From positions 1 to 64,000 of the forward strand of contig CBDDBH010000025.1 in NCBI GenBank assembly GCA_965225625.1: a DNA stretch of 64,000 nt. The letters are read 5' to 3'. Origin of the DNA: CBDDBH01 sp965225625. Lineage in GTDB: Bacteria > Pseudomonadota > Gammaproteobacteria > JADZEE01. The translations under genes and the position numbers were made by a program. Below the pieces are notes generated by a model, which saw only the letters and a list, made by a program, of their open reading frames with translations, searched no databases and was not told where the DNA came from. Below, one piece after another: positions 1 through 8,052 of this stretch; the stretch's first letter is position 1, and the number at the start of each line of letters is the position of its first letter.

Positions 1-730
1 GTCCCCTGGCGGCAGCGTCCTCTTTATTGTTGCCAACGATGAGGCATCGAGAGGCGCCCAGCATCCCCATCTCGGCATTGCCGGTCTCCTGGCGTTCACG
101 CCGGTAGATGGCGAGCAGCTCGCCAATTTCTTTCCAGCCCACTTGAGGCCCTAAAAAAACACCATCGGCAATGCGGGCTGCCCGCCGCACCGCACCGGGA
201 CTCTGCGCGCCAAATTCGATGGGCGGATGGGGTTGTTGATAGGGCCCAAAGCCCAGGCGGCCAGCTTCCACCGTGACATATTTGCCGTGATAAGTTACCT
301 CTTCACCGGTCCAAAGTTGCTTCATGACGTCGAGTGACTCGACCAGCTTGGGGACCCGGTCTTTGCGCGTCAATCCAGCGATCTGCAATTCTTCCTCGCG
401 ATACCCAATCGACACACCTAACGTCAGCCGCCCATGGGTAAGATGGTCTAGAGTCACTACATTCTCCGCCACCTCAACCGCGTTCAGCAACGGCAACAAC
501 AACACCGAGGTTTTAATTCTCATGTTCCCAGTTTCCGGTGCCAAGCGGGCCACGAGCGGGTATGGCTGAGGCCAGACCGTGGGGTGTGACAACCAATGAT
601 GCGGGGTGGAGACCCAGTCGTACCCCATGCCGGACGCGGCCCGGACGGTTTCAATGACCTCGTCTAGGATTTGTGTCGGTGTCCGCTCCGGAGGACTGAA
701 AAAAGGCGTGAGATGCAGGCCGAATTGCAT
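1..730 (-). CDS. LLM-class flavin-dependent oxidoreductase (luciferase-like), C-terminus off the left edge
   Basis: Translated from the ATG at 730 (preceded by an AAAGGAAAG ribosome site), the protein begins MQFGLHLTPFF and runs open to the window edge, about 243 residues. The opening strand, the stretch about 80 residues in reading NVVTLDHLTHGRL-LGVSIGY, and the later FGAQSPGAVRRAARIADGVF segment are typical of bacterial-luciferase-like TIM-barrel monooxygenases that use FMN or F420. Such enzymes oxidise small organic substrates; the substrate here cannot be told. The gene lies on the same strand as the Rieske oxygenase cluster 13 kb away and may belong to the same island. The truncation is only the window edge. 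Confidence 0.85.
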   Translation of the reverse strand, partial: MQFGLHLTPFFSPPERTPTQILDEVIETVRAASGMGYDWVSTPHHWLSHPTVWPQPYPLVARLAPETGNMRIKTSVLLLPLLNAVEVAENVVTLDHLTHGRLTLGVSIGYREEELQIAGLTRKDRVPKLVESLDVMKQLWTGEEVTYHGKYVTVEAGRLGFGPYQQPHPPIEFGAQSPGAVRRAARIADGVFLGPQVGWKEIGELLAIYRRERQETGNAEMGMLGASRCLIVGNNKEDAAARG

Positions 731-1204
731 ATGTCTTTCCTTTATTTAAAGGCATAGCCGAGACTGTCGCGCATAGGCGCTCGAAACGGATGCGGTTGGA
801 AAACTAAAGATGGGGGTAAAATATCCTCAACGATGCTTCATGCCTCGAAACAATTTATCACGTTGAATTATTAGCGTCTCAAAGTCAATGGACATGTTGA
901 TGTGAAAAAAAGTAATCCAGACCACCTTGGATTTCAACTGGAATCATCCGGTAGAAGTGGTTTCAGTCGATTGCTCCGTAAACAAAAGATTGGTGAAGGA
1001 CCGGATCATGCATCGTTCACACAAACATCAAGAGGAGTTACCGCACTGGCAACAGGTGCACACCCGCGTGCCTGTCCTTCCTCAAAATTCGTCCGCATTG
1101 ATTTTATTGGGTTTGGTGGTGTCCAAGCCAGCCTGAGATACATGTTTAAAAGGCTAGAAATGTTGTAGGGTCGAAAAAACCTCATCTGTAATGTGATCTA
1201 TCCC
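731..1204. other. Gap left of the first IS
   Basis: No convincing intact gene lies here. Short open frames at 902-1168 and 927-1136 overlap and show no recognisable domain. From 1073 the sequence turns into a copy of an insertion-sequence end (described separately), so any gene that once began near 900 is broken there. The rest shows no clear terminator or promoter. Confidence 0.5.
1073..1168 (+). mobile_element. Remnant of an IS end plus transposase start
   Basis: The first 38 bases match the terminal sequence of the neighbouring IS (reverse complement of 2293-2330) with about four mismatches, starting at the same TGTCCTTCCTCAAAATT end. The similarity continues weakly into a reading frame MFKRLEML followed by a stop, which parallels the transposase start MLKWLGIL. 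This is therefore a decayed terminal fragment of a related element lying just outside the intact-looking one. Confidence 0.65.
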
Positions 1205-2330
1205 TGTCCTTCCTCAATATTCATCCGTAAGCAGACCTAGGCTGCCAGCCGAATATATTCATGATGTAAGCTACCGACCCGCGGTAATGCAACTACCCTA
1301 CCCTCACACGGTCGCTGTACCGTTCGCTCCTGCAGTGCATCCTTTCCCAGCGATAGATGGGTCCGCGTGCCGTTGTAGTAGCTAAAGTACCGCTTCATCA
1401 TCCGCCTCAGATGCCGTTCCCCGAGAATGATGACGTGATCGAGGATCTCTCGCCTGATAGATCCGATCACCCGCTCCGCATACCCGTTCTGCCACGGCGA
1501 CCGGGGTGCTGTCAGTACTTCTTCTATACCCAACGCTGAGGCTTGCCGAGAGAATCTTCTGCCGTAACTTTGGTCTCGATCCCGAAGCACGTAGCCAGGC
1601 GTCTCGCCCTCACCGACGGCCTCCAACAGTTGCCGTGCTGTCCACACCGCCGTCGGATGCGCGGTCACATTGAAATGGATTATCCGCCGACGTTCATGGC
1701 TTAGTATCACCAACACGAATAAGACTCGAAACGTTGCTGAGGGCACGGTGAAGAAATCTATCGAGATCAGCTCTCGGGCATGATTGTCCAGGAAACTCCG
1801 CCAGCTTTGAGACGGTGGCCCACGACGGCGGAGCATGTACCTGGACACCGTTGCCTCCGAGACATCGATGCCTAGCTTCAAAAGCTCGCCATGGATCCGG
1901 GGTGCACCCCACAGAGGATTAGCACGACACATTTGCCGAATGAGGACCTTCAATTCCGGATCAATCTTTGGGCGACCCCGGCCCCGACTCTTCCAACGCC
2001 AGTAGTAGCGAAATCCTTGGCGATGCCAGCGCACAACGGTGCCCGGTTGAACCACGTGTAGCGAGCTTCGCCAGTTCTTCCACAACCGCGACAACAAAAC
2101 CCAGAACAGGCGATCGGTGTCCGTTAGTCGCGGCTTTGGATGACGGTGTTTGACCGCGGCTAGCTGCTGACGCAGCGCTAAGTTCTCAAGTGCCAGCTCA
2201 CGCCGGCTGCGAAGCGCACTTCTGCGAGTTCCGAGGAGTATTCCCAACCATTTCAACATGGCCGACAGGCTAACTGGGCTGGAAGAAAAAGTGCAATAAA
2301 ATCAACGCAGACCAATTTTGAGGAAGGACA
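1205..2330 (-). mobile_element. Insertion sequence with integrase-core transposase (copy 1)
   Basis: The ends are imperfect inverted repeats: TGTCCTTCCTCAATATTC at 1205 and its partner reading TGTCCTTCCTCAAAATTG inward from 2330. One transposase gene (1237-2259) fills the element. I see no clear target-site duplication, suggesting an old insertion or rearranged flanks. A related element lies at 12863-14027 and terminal remnants at 1073 and 7086. Confidence 0.8.
1237..2259 (-). CDS. IS transposase, DDE integrase core (rve)
   Basis: 340 residues. The N-terminal part (about 1-130) has a helix-rich DNA-binding region with the RGRPKID linker and the WGAPRIHGEL segment seen ahead of many integrase cores. 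The catalytic core carries the aspartate in ELISIDFFTVP, a second in YVLRDRDQSYG and the glutamate in WQNGYAERVIGSIRRE, which together form the D-D-E triad spaced as in retroviral-type integrases. The frame is intact from start to stop, so it may be functional. It catalyses transposition of its own element. It is clearly related to the transposase at 12894-13922. I do not assign an IS family name from sequence alone. Confidence 0.88.
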   Translation of the reverse strand: MLKWLGILLGTRRSALRSRRELALENLALRQQLAAVKHRHPKPRLTDTDRLFWVLLSRLWKNWRSSLHVVQPGTVVRWHRQGFRYYWRWKSRGRGRPKIDPELKVLIRQMCRANPLWGAPRIHGELLKLGIDVSEATVSRYMLRRRGPPSQSWRSFLDNHARELISIDFFTVPSATFRVLFVLVILSHERRRIIHFNVTAHPTAVWTARQLLEAVGEGETPGYVLRDRDQSYGRRFSRQASALGIEEVLTAPRSPWQNGYAERVIGSIRREILDHVIILGERHLRRMMKRYFSYYNGTRTHLSLGKDALQERTVQRPCEGRVVALPRVGSLHHEYIRLAA

Positions 2331-2395
2331 GTGTCGATGACGAACCGAACTGAGTTCTCACACAGCCTCGGCCACAAGCCGACATCTAGCGTGAG

Positions 2396-3148
2396 CTACT
2401 TCAGCCTCGCCAAAGACTGTTCGACGGTCGGAGACTCGCCCGCCTCAATTGCCGACCGGCGAAGCTCGTGAAATTGGGAGAGTACTGAGTTCGCCTTCGC
2501 CAAGATCTCAATCTCGTCCACGTATGCCTCAAGCTTGGCACCGGACAGACCCCACAGCGCGATGTCGTCACGCAGAGCATGGAGGTAGGCCCGAGCCCCG
2601 CAGCAACCAAGACTCGAAGCGGAGCGCGAAGTATTGAGAACCTGCGGGATCAAGGCGCACGCCGGGCGACCCATCGCCACTGGTGTCTCGCCGTCGACTC
2701 GGGTCAGTGCCTCGGAAAGGATCAAGCCTTGGGATGCGCGAGCGAAGAGCAAAACAACAGAGGGTCGTTGCGTCGCTTCGTGAAGCGGTCCGTAGACGAC
2801 TTGCTTGCTGCGATTTGTCATGACCGGTAGCGCTTCGACCTCGCTGGGCCTGAGATAGTCGAGCCCTTGCATGGCACCGAGCGTGGCCTCGAGCTCGTGT
2901 TGTTGGCTGCTTGGGGCATCCGCCAGATTGTGGGTATAGATACCAATCGAACAGTACTTGTGATGTTCGGCGTTTGTGGCCACCGTCATGCGCGCGCCGA
3001 GTTCCCAGAACGAACAGCCCGCGGGAACGGGGGCAGAAGGTGCCTCCACGCCGGTTGGAATGGTGTCCAGAAACGTTACCGCCACCGGAGGTGTTGTCAG
3101 TTCCAGAGAGTGCTCTACTCGCTGCGCGAGTTGCGCGAATTCGTTCAT
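2396..3148 (-). CDS. DUF169 domain-containing protein
   Basis: 250 residues. The pattern PVAVTFLDTIP near residue 20, the cysteine-bearing PAGCSFWELGARMTVAT near 45, HKYCSIGIYTHNL near 65 and the late MGRPACALIPQVLNTSRSA and LGCCGARAY segments are features of the DUF169 family, whose biochemical role is not established. The conserved cysteines suggest a metal or cofactor site, but that is inference. The gene sits directly beside the IS at 1205-2330 and on the same strand as the LLM oxidoreductase and the distant oxygenase cluster. No signal peptide is visible, so it is probably cytoplasmic. Confidence 0.8.
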   Translation of the reverse strand: MNEFAQLAQRVEHSLELTTPPVAVTFLDTIPTGVEAPSAPVPAGCSFWELGARMTVATNAEHHKYCSIGIYTHNLADAPSSQQHELEATLGAMQGLDYLRPSEVEALPVMTNRSKQVVYGPLHEATQRPSVVLLFARASQGLILSEALTRVDGETPVAMGRPACALIPQVLNTSRSASSLGCCGARAYLHALRDDIALWGLSGAKLEAYVDEIEILAKANSVLSQFHELRRSAIEAGESPTVEQSLARLK

Positions 3149-3451
3149 TCATGGCCTCCATTTGCCGATTCTTGAGCACTCGTAGCATATCAGCATATCA
3201 GCTGAGGCCGAGCGTCCGTTTCGGGTCGACTCCGGAAATACGCGACCGAATGAGCTTTCGATCGCTTCAACAATTCCGCTAATGCCTCCTTGCGGCCAGA
3301 AGCGAACGCTTAGCCTACTGAAATTCCGCTATTCTTCTCGTCTATGTAACCACTTCACACAAACCCCTACTGCGAACACGAAAGTCGAGTTTCCGATTTT
3401 CGGATGGGAACGCAGCGGCCAGCTTACATTTGCCTGGTAATTAATGATTGG
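3149..3451. other. Intergenic stretch between DUF169 and NYN genes
   Basis: No gene is apparent. A short tandem AGCATATC AGCATATC lies near 3185-3200, just upstream of the DUF169 gene. The base composition falls towards the AT-rich NYN gene. No terminator or promoter stands out. Confidence 0.4.
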
Positions 3452-3946
3452 CTATTTTTTAAGTAACAGTTTCTCATCAATCGCTATAAATTTGTTGGCT
3501 TCTCTAATTAACAAATCGGAAGTTAATTGAGGGACACCATAAACTTCGGTATTGCTATTAAACCGTTTTTTAATTCGCTGTAACAAAATATCAAAATCTC
3601 CATCACCAGAAGCTAAAATCACAGTGTCGCATTTTTCCGCCTCTTCAAAAATATCTAAAGCAATACCCACATCCCAATCTGCTTTTGCTGTGCCGTCAAG
3701 ACGTTTTAACATGGGCTTGAGTTTTACGGTGAAACCAATAGCTCGTAAGATATTCTGGAATTGCGCTTGTTTTTTATCACCGCGATCAGTTGCATAAGCA
3801 AAAGCATTAACAACTTCACGATCACTCGTCACATCTGACCAAAATTTATTGTAATCAAAACTGCCTTGGTAGGCCTGACGACAAGTGTAGTAAATGTTTT
3901 GTACGTCAACAAAAATGCTGATTTTTTCCAATGGTAGATCTGTCAT
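3452..3946 (-). CDS. NYN domain protein, LabA/DUF88-like putative ribonuclease
   Basis: 164 residues. The opening ISIFVDVQNIYY holds the first acidic residue of the NYN (PIN-like) fold, KADWDVGIALDI near 95 the middle ones and ILASGDGDFDILL near 115 the last; these acidic residues coordinate a divalent metal in this family. Known relatives are RNA-processing or regulatory proteins. The gene is markedly richer in A and T than its neighbours, which points to separate acquisition. It stands alone, with no partner gene that would define a pathway. A defence role is possible for this superfamily but nothing in the context supports it. Confidence 0.8.
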   Translation of the reverse strand: MTDLPLEKISIFVDVQNIYYTCRQAYQGSFDYNKFWSDVTSDREVVNAFAYATDRGDKKQAQFQNILRAIGFTVKLKPMLKRLDGTAKADWDVGIALDIFEEAEKCDTVILASGDGDFDILLQRIKKRFNSNTEVYGVPQLTSDLLIREANKFIAIDEKLLLKK

Positions 3947-4376
3947 TACTTTTTATTGTTACGTCAGCGTTTTAGTTCACCGATATAATGGTCGGTAAGG
4001 GTGAATACGAGAAGCGCAAAAAATAACTTTACCGCAAAGCTGATAAACGCTAAAGCTTCTCTATCATTATTAAAGGAAAAACTGACCGGCTGCTTTGGGT
4101 CTATTGTGCTGAAAAACCCTGATTCCCACCGGCTTCCTACTCAATCTGCGACGTGTTTGTCTAAGGTCGGGTTTTAAACCGCTGGTCAGTTCTGATTAGT
4201 GATGCGAACCGATAGCATGTCGGTGGTCTTAGGTCACGAGCGGTACGGCGGTTGTGTGAAGAGGTTCATCTTAATCTGGCGGATCATGCTGGCAGTGGTG
4301 GTGGCGAGGGGCGGACTGCGGGGCTTACTGCTAGCGTCGGTTGATCGCGTGCTTTAAGCGGGCAATAGCGAGTCCC
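3947..4376. other. Non-coding gap with possible IS-end remnant
   Basis: AT-rich at its left end, then a stretch from about 4081 reading ACTGACCGGCTGCTTTGGGT that resembles the ends of some insertion sequences and recurs loosely in inverted form as CGCTGGTCAGT near 4181-4191. No transposase fragment accompanies it. The remainder has no recognisable gene. Confidence 0.3.
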
Positions 4377-4795
4377 TCATTTCGCCGGCCACGCCTCTTG
4401 TACGAACTTATCACGTGCCGCCCAGAACCGCTTCTTGGTTTCTTGGGGTAACCGTGCGAAATCGTACAGGCCAGGCAACCACTCCACCGACAGTGCGCGT
4501 GTGCGTACGGGGGATGCCGTAAACTGCACCTTGAATCCACTGCCGATATCAATAAGCGCACTGCGGTTATGCGCGGCGCTTTTGCCGGTGCGGGTCGAGC
4601 CTCGCGTGCGTGTAACGTTGTTTGACGGGTCAAGGAGCATCTGTTTGCGCGGCCCGTGCTTCACCTTGGCTGGTCTCTTTTCCCTCGCTTTGCGGCCCGT
4701 ACACACTTCACGCACCGCCTCTACCGGCAGTTCGAACTTGTCCGCAATCTCAGCAAACGACAATCCCTCAGCCCACAAGGCCTTCATCAGCTTAC

Positions 4796-5866
4796 TCAGC
4801 AGTCGCCAATATAGGCGACAGATGGAGCAAGAAAGAATGATCGAACAAGGTGGGGCATACGCTTGAGTTGGGTGAGTTGCTCCTCGATCTTCTCGCGCAG
4901 TGTTTCGCCCGCCCGCAGTGGCCGTCGCGCTGCACCCGTGCGCTTGACGTGACTCCACACCCATTCATCGGGGTTCAGGTCTGGCGCGTAACCGGGCAGA
5001 AAATGCAGGCTCAGCCGGCCATTCGTCGAAGCGACGTAGTCGCGCACGCGCGCGGTCTTGTGCGCCGGCAGACTGTCGAGCACGAGATGCACCGGCTTGC
5101 GCCGGCCCCGCATGAGCTGGCGCAGCAAGGTGATCAACAAAGCGGCTTTGAGCGCGCCGCTATAGGTGCAAAACCAGAACGCCCCGTTGGCGTTGACCGC
5201 CGAGGCGGCACTGAACGATTGACGCTGTCCGGGTCGGTACACGACCGGCGTCTGGCCGCGCACGCCCCAGGTCTTACCGTGCACCGTATCAGCACGCAAG
5301 CCAGACTCATCCCAGAAAAACACCTCGCCACCGTGCTGTTTCGCTTGACGGGCGATGGCTGGGAAGGTTTCACGCTGCCAGCGTTCAATCGCCTCGGGGT
5401 CCCGCTGATAGGCTCGCTGCAGCGGCTTCTGCGGCGTCAATCCCAGTTTCGCCAACAACTCCCCGACCGCCGTGACGCCTATCGTCACCCCGAACTTCTG
5501 CGTCACCAACTCCACGACCACCGCGCGCGTCCACAAGCCGAAGTCCAATCCATACTGTCGCGGGTCACGACCATTGATCCAGCGGAACACCTGTCGCTCT
5601 TGCGCCGCGCTCAGGGTTCGTGGCCGCCCCGTAGCCTTCGTCGAACGCAACGCCTTGATGCCGACACCCGGCTGCATCGCCGCTTTGATCCATTTGTAGA
5701 TGGTCGTCCGGTTGAACCCGAACGATGCGATCACCGTCGCCGGCGACTCGCCTTCGCGAACGCGCTCTATCGCCATCAAGCGAATAGCTTCCAAGGTCGA
5801 ATGGTCAAGCGTGCGGCCGTCCAGTTTCATATCTGATCCGATCGGTACGCTCTCAGAAAGTTCCAT
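4796..5866 (-). CDS. IS630 family transposase
   Basis: 356 residues. An N-terminal helix-turn-helix (VIASFGFNRTTIYKWIKAA, about residues 45-63) is followed by the DDE core: aspartate in VFFWDESGLRAD, aspartate in HLVLDSLPAHKT and glutamate in GYAPDLNPDEWVWSHVK. All three catalytic residues are present and the frame is unbroken. The stop codon at 4796-4798 lies just outside the inverted repeat and is supplied by the flanking gene, so the final residues depend on where the element landed. Confidence 0.9.
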   Translation of the reverse strand: MELSESVPIGSDMKLDGRTLDHSTLEAIRLMAIERVREGESPATVIASFGFNRTTIYKWIKAAMQPGVGIKALRSTKATGRPRTLSAAQERQVFRWINGRDPRQYGLDFGLWTRAVVVELVTQKFGVTIGVTAVGELLAKLGLTPQKPLQRAYQRDPEAIERWQRETFPAIARQAKQHGGEVFFWDESGLRADTVHGKTWGVRGQTPVVYRPGQRQSFSAASAVNANGAFWFCTYSGALKAALLITLLRQLMRGRRKPVHLVLDSLPAHKTARVRDYVASTNGRLSLHFLPGYAPDLNPDEWVWSHVKRTGAARRPLRAGETLREKIEEQLTQLKRMPHLVRSFFLAPSVAYIGDC

Positions 5867-5888
5867 CGATGTCGCCTTATTTATCGAC
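4802..5888 (-). mobile_element. IS630-family insertion sequence
   Basis: Imperfect terminal inverted repeats GTCGCC-AATATAGGCGACA (from 4802) and GTCGATAAATAAGGCGACA (inward from 5888) bound the transposase. IS630 elements duplicate a TA dinucleotide; TA is present at 5889-5890 and CA at 4800-4801, consistent with one mutated copy. The element interrupts a phage-type gene. Confidence 0.8.
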
Positions 5889-5938
5889 TAGTGAGTAATG
5901 TCGGACTTGTCGGGCGTAACCGCGGCCGTGGTGTTCAT

Positions 5939-6286
5939 GTGCTCCCTCAAGCTATCTTTTTTTTAAGCCTCCATGGTGAAAGTATAGGCGCGATCTTCTC
6001 TGCTTCCCGCGTTTTGGAATGAACGCCGCAAGGCCCGGCTGCTCTGCTACACTTAATGACACAACAACAATCCCCTAAAAACTTCGGGCCGGGCGTCCTC
6101 TTCCCTCTATCTCGGCCCCGGCCCGGTTTCTTTGCTTGGCCCACCCCGCCAGCCGAGGTTTCAGCCTGTGCCCTCTCATTTCCGCACTCCTGCGGTGCGT
6201 CGCCGACGCTATTTTTCCAGGAATATCTCCTATGCTTATTGAGTCAGGGGCGAAAAGTACGGCTGAGCATTCGGTGCACTGTTTTG
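5939..6286. other. Gap upstream of the phage-type small genes
   Basis: No supported gene. The only strong element is a GC-rich inverted repeat at 6085-6125 (listed separately). Open frames in this stretch (5947-6144 on the minus strand, the first 77 codons of the frame beginning 6056) have proline- and arginine-rich low-complexity translations typical of chance frames. Confidence 0.4.
6085..6125 (+). terminator. GC-rich hairpin, possible terminator
   Basis: CGGGCCGGG (6085-6093) pairs perfectly with CCCGGCCCG (6117-6125) around a 23-base loop, followed by GTTTCTTT. This could end a transcript from the left or act as a leader structure for the genes at 6287 onward. The weak T-tract keeps confidence low. 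Confidence 0.4.
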
Positions 6287-6544
6287 ATGGAAACCTTACA
6301 CGACTTGCGGTACCTATCGCGTGGCGACATTATCAAGATGCGGCACAAGCACACGGGTCGTATCGTCTACGCGCAGGTCACTAGCATCTTCAACGCATGG
6401 GTCGGACGAGCCAACCGGATCACACTGGAGGGCGACGAAGCCTACCTCGGACAGTCTATGCGAATAGATGCCGCAGACGGCTGGTCAAAGGCGCGGCGGG
6501 AAGTGTTTCCTGACCTGAAAGTGCGGAAGCGAGAGCAGAAATGA
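6287..6544 (+). CDS. Small hypothetical protein, phage-type
   Basis: 85 residues from the ATG at 6287, starting METLHDLRYLSRGDIIKM. An upstream extension of the frame exists but its translation is low-complexity, so the internal start is preferred; no strong ribosome site is visible. The protein is basic at its end (LKVRKREQK). I do not recognise a domain, although the order of beta-strand-like segments (RYLSRGDIIKMRHKHTGRIVY) suggests a small barrel. Its stop overlaps the start of the next gene by ATGA, so the two are probably translated together. Confidence 0.55.
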   Translation: METLHDLRYLSRGDIIKMRHKHTGRIVYAQVTSIFNAWVGRANRITLEGDEAYLGQSMRIDAADGWSKARREVFPDLKVRKREQK

Positions 6545-6681
6545 CGCAACTCGCCCACGTTGTCAACCTTGCTATGCGGCCCACCAAGAAATGCTGGGGG
6601 TGTCTTAAATCCATGCCTGTCTCCGATCCACATCACCGCTGTGCGCAGTGTCGGGATCAGAGAGGACGGAGGAAGCGGTGA
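6541..6681 (+). CDS. 46-residue zinc-ribbon-like protein
   Basis: Read directly from the sequence: ATG at 6541, overlapping the previous stop as ATGA, to TGA at 6679-6681. The product contains KKCWGCLKS and HHRCAQCRDQ, a pair of C-x2-C knuckles about 16 residues apart, ending in a basic RGRRKR tail. This is the pattern of a very small zinc-binding, probably nucleic-acid-binding protein of the sort common in phages. The translational coupling to 6287-6544 supports it being real. Confidence 0.55.
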   Translation: MTQLAHVVNLAMRPTKKCWGCLKSMPVSDPHHRCAQCRDQRGRRKR

Positions 6682-6871
6682 GGGTGGTGCTGAATGATCA
6701 TGCCGGTTTTAACCTGCTCTTAACATGCTCGAATCCCTGCGCGGTCGCTATTCAGCACCGAGCGTCGATTAGGGGTGCTGCTGGAAGACGCTGGCTGCAG
6801 AGCCAAGCCAGGACAATATCAACAAGAGTCACCGCCAGGCTTGCGGGCGTTTTGCCCTGCGTCACATCTCT

Positions 6872-7072
6872 TTATAATTTTCCTCCGTTCTCTGTCTTGT
6901 CGCGGGTGTACTTCGCCACAACATCAGGGTGCTTAGACCAGCCCAGTCCGCCGCACTGCACACAGCGGTACTGGTACTCATAACCCTTGCCGGTGCGCAT
7001 GCGCTTTTGTCCGGTGATGTAGTAACCGAAGTCGTGACCACACTTTTTGCACGCGAACTCTTTCAATCCCAC
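6872..7072 (-). CDS. Small zinc-ribbon hypothetical protein
   Basis: 66 residues. Two C-x2-C knuckles, FACKKCGHDFGYY near residue 8 and YRCVQCGGLGW near residue 36, are separated by a basic stretch, matching a zinc ribbon. The tail SKHPDVVAKYTRDKTENG is hydrophilic. It lies between phage-type genes on the opposite strand to the 6287-6681 pair. Function unknown; a DNA- or RNA-binding accessory protein is the natural guess. Confidence 0.6.
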   Translation of the reverse strand: MGLKEFACKKCGHDFGYYITGQKRMRTGKGYEYQYRCVQCGGLGWSKHPDVVAKYTRDKTENGGKL

Positions 7073-7085
7073 CGCTGCTCACCAC

Positions 7086-7168
7086 TGTGCTTCCTCAAAA
7101 TTCGTACACATTGATTTAATTGTAATTTTTCTGCGGGCCCAGTTAGCCCTACAGCCATGTTGAAATGA
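7086..7168 (+). mobile_element. Solitary IS end remnant with stub of transposase
   Basis: Starts TGTGCTTCCTCAAAATTCGT and continues through GCCCAGTTAGCC and CCATGTTGAAATG, matching the reverse complement of the right end of the IS at 1205-2330 (about 2246-2330). The matching frame reads M-L-K then stop. The rest of the element is absent, so this is a deleted copy of the same IS family. Confidence 0.75.
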
Positions 7169-7257
7169 CTGGTGATACTGACCTTTCCGCCGCGAGGGTT
7201 ACCAGAATGTGGGGGGGCCGATGCCTTGAGGCGTCCTCAATCATTTTTGGCGGCAAG

Positions 7258-7953
7258 CTACCGCGGAGATAACGACAAAGAAATAAGCCGCCATTGGTCT
7301 TCGTCGACCTGTAGGATTTCCCCTACGAACCGATTTCTAATCTGTGCACCAAAGGCATTCTGTGCATCCACCCACGATTCAATACGATATTTGCCGTTGC
7401 CCAATGCAGTGACATGCCGCTGCCGTTCGGAAATACCCGGAAAACGCGCAGAAGTCGGTGACTTCAATCGCCGCGTCACAAAATCTTCCATCATGATGTA
7501 AGCCGCGATTGAGTCGTCTTTCGTCTGCCAATCAGAACCACCGTTGCCGAACATTAGCCAGCCACCAACGACAAAACCAACAACGATGGTGAGGATGAGG
7601 CAGCCGATATCGCCGGCGGATTGTTCGGCTAGATAGCTCGTAGAGTTCGTGGCGCCGGATGTGCTGCGATTTTTGGGCCGCACGCGGCGAATACCGGTGA
7701 GTTGCGTGGAAATTTCATCACACGCCGTCGCCTTATCGTCGTCCTTCAAAAACGCGAGTTGAACACCCGGGTCGAGATTGCTTTCGAGCGACGTGCTCGA
7801 GAAACGTTCAAGCTGTCCGTGATATTCGCGAACGTATTGAATGTCGTGCCCTGCCGCAGGATTAGAAACCTTGTACCAGCGGGCAACCGGGCGCCGGGTT
7901 TCTGACCATATTTCAGTGGCGACGTATTCGACTTTTATCGGTGACGCCGACAT
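7258..7953 (-). CDS. Hypothetical single-pass membrane protein, phage-associated type
   Basis: 231 residues. Residues about 1-95 are hydrophilic, a single hydrophobic segment (IGCLILTIVVGFVVGGWLMF) lies near 115-135, and the C-terminal part (DSIAAYIMMEDFVTRRLKSP, then YRIESWVDAQNAFGAQIRNR) resembles a short domain seen in many phage and genomic-island proteins, where a conserved alpha-helix precedes a beta-sheet with the VDAQN-FGA signature. No enzymatic motif. It is divergent from the XRE regulator at 8053, and the 100-base gap probably holds promoters for both. Confidence 0.55.
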   Translation of the reverse strand: MSASPIKVEYVATEIWSETRRPVARWYKVSNPAAGHDIQYVREYHGQLERFSSTSLESNLDPGVQLAFLKDDDKATACDEISTQLTGIRRVRPKNRSTSGATNSTSYLAEQSAGDIGCLILTIVVGFVVGGWLMFGNGGSDWQTKDDSIAAYIMMEDFVTRRLKSPTSARFPGISERQRHVTALGNGKYRIESWVDAQNAFGAQIRNRFVGEILQVDEDQWRLISLSLSPR

Positions 7954-8052
7954 CAGAAGCCGCAGTTTGACTGACCAACATTCCGAATTCTCTGCATTGA
8001 ATACTCCTTATAGGCCGTGGCCCTGGGAAGAGCATAGCTCTACTTTGAGCCA

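Larger units (their letters stand above)
4377..5938 (-). pseudogene. Helix-turn-helix-type phage gene split by an IS630 element
   Basis: The 3' part (stop at 4377, running to about 4799) encodes LLSKLMKALWAEGLSFAEI and onward, an N-terminal helical segment similar in style to GcrA-type regulators, followed by a basic linker and a C-terminal region ending KFVQEAWPAK. Across the IS630 insertion, 5938-5891 supplies a plausible start: a GAGGGAG ribosome site, ATG, then MNTTAAVTPDKSDITH. Removing the IS and one TA duplication leaves the frame off by one base, so a further small change has occurred. The C-terminal domain is not one I recognise. The gene is inactivated unless the 3' fragment is translated alone. 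Confidence 0.6.

Noticed and set aside
902..1168. Possible small genes left of the first IS
   Set aside because: Two overlapping frames with no domain; the end of one is IS sequence, so neither is supported as an intact gene.
4850..5836. 328-codon plus-strand open frame
   Set aside because: It lies opposite the IS630 transposase, is rich in H, R and Q, and has no family similarity; it is a shadow of the real gene.
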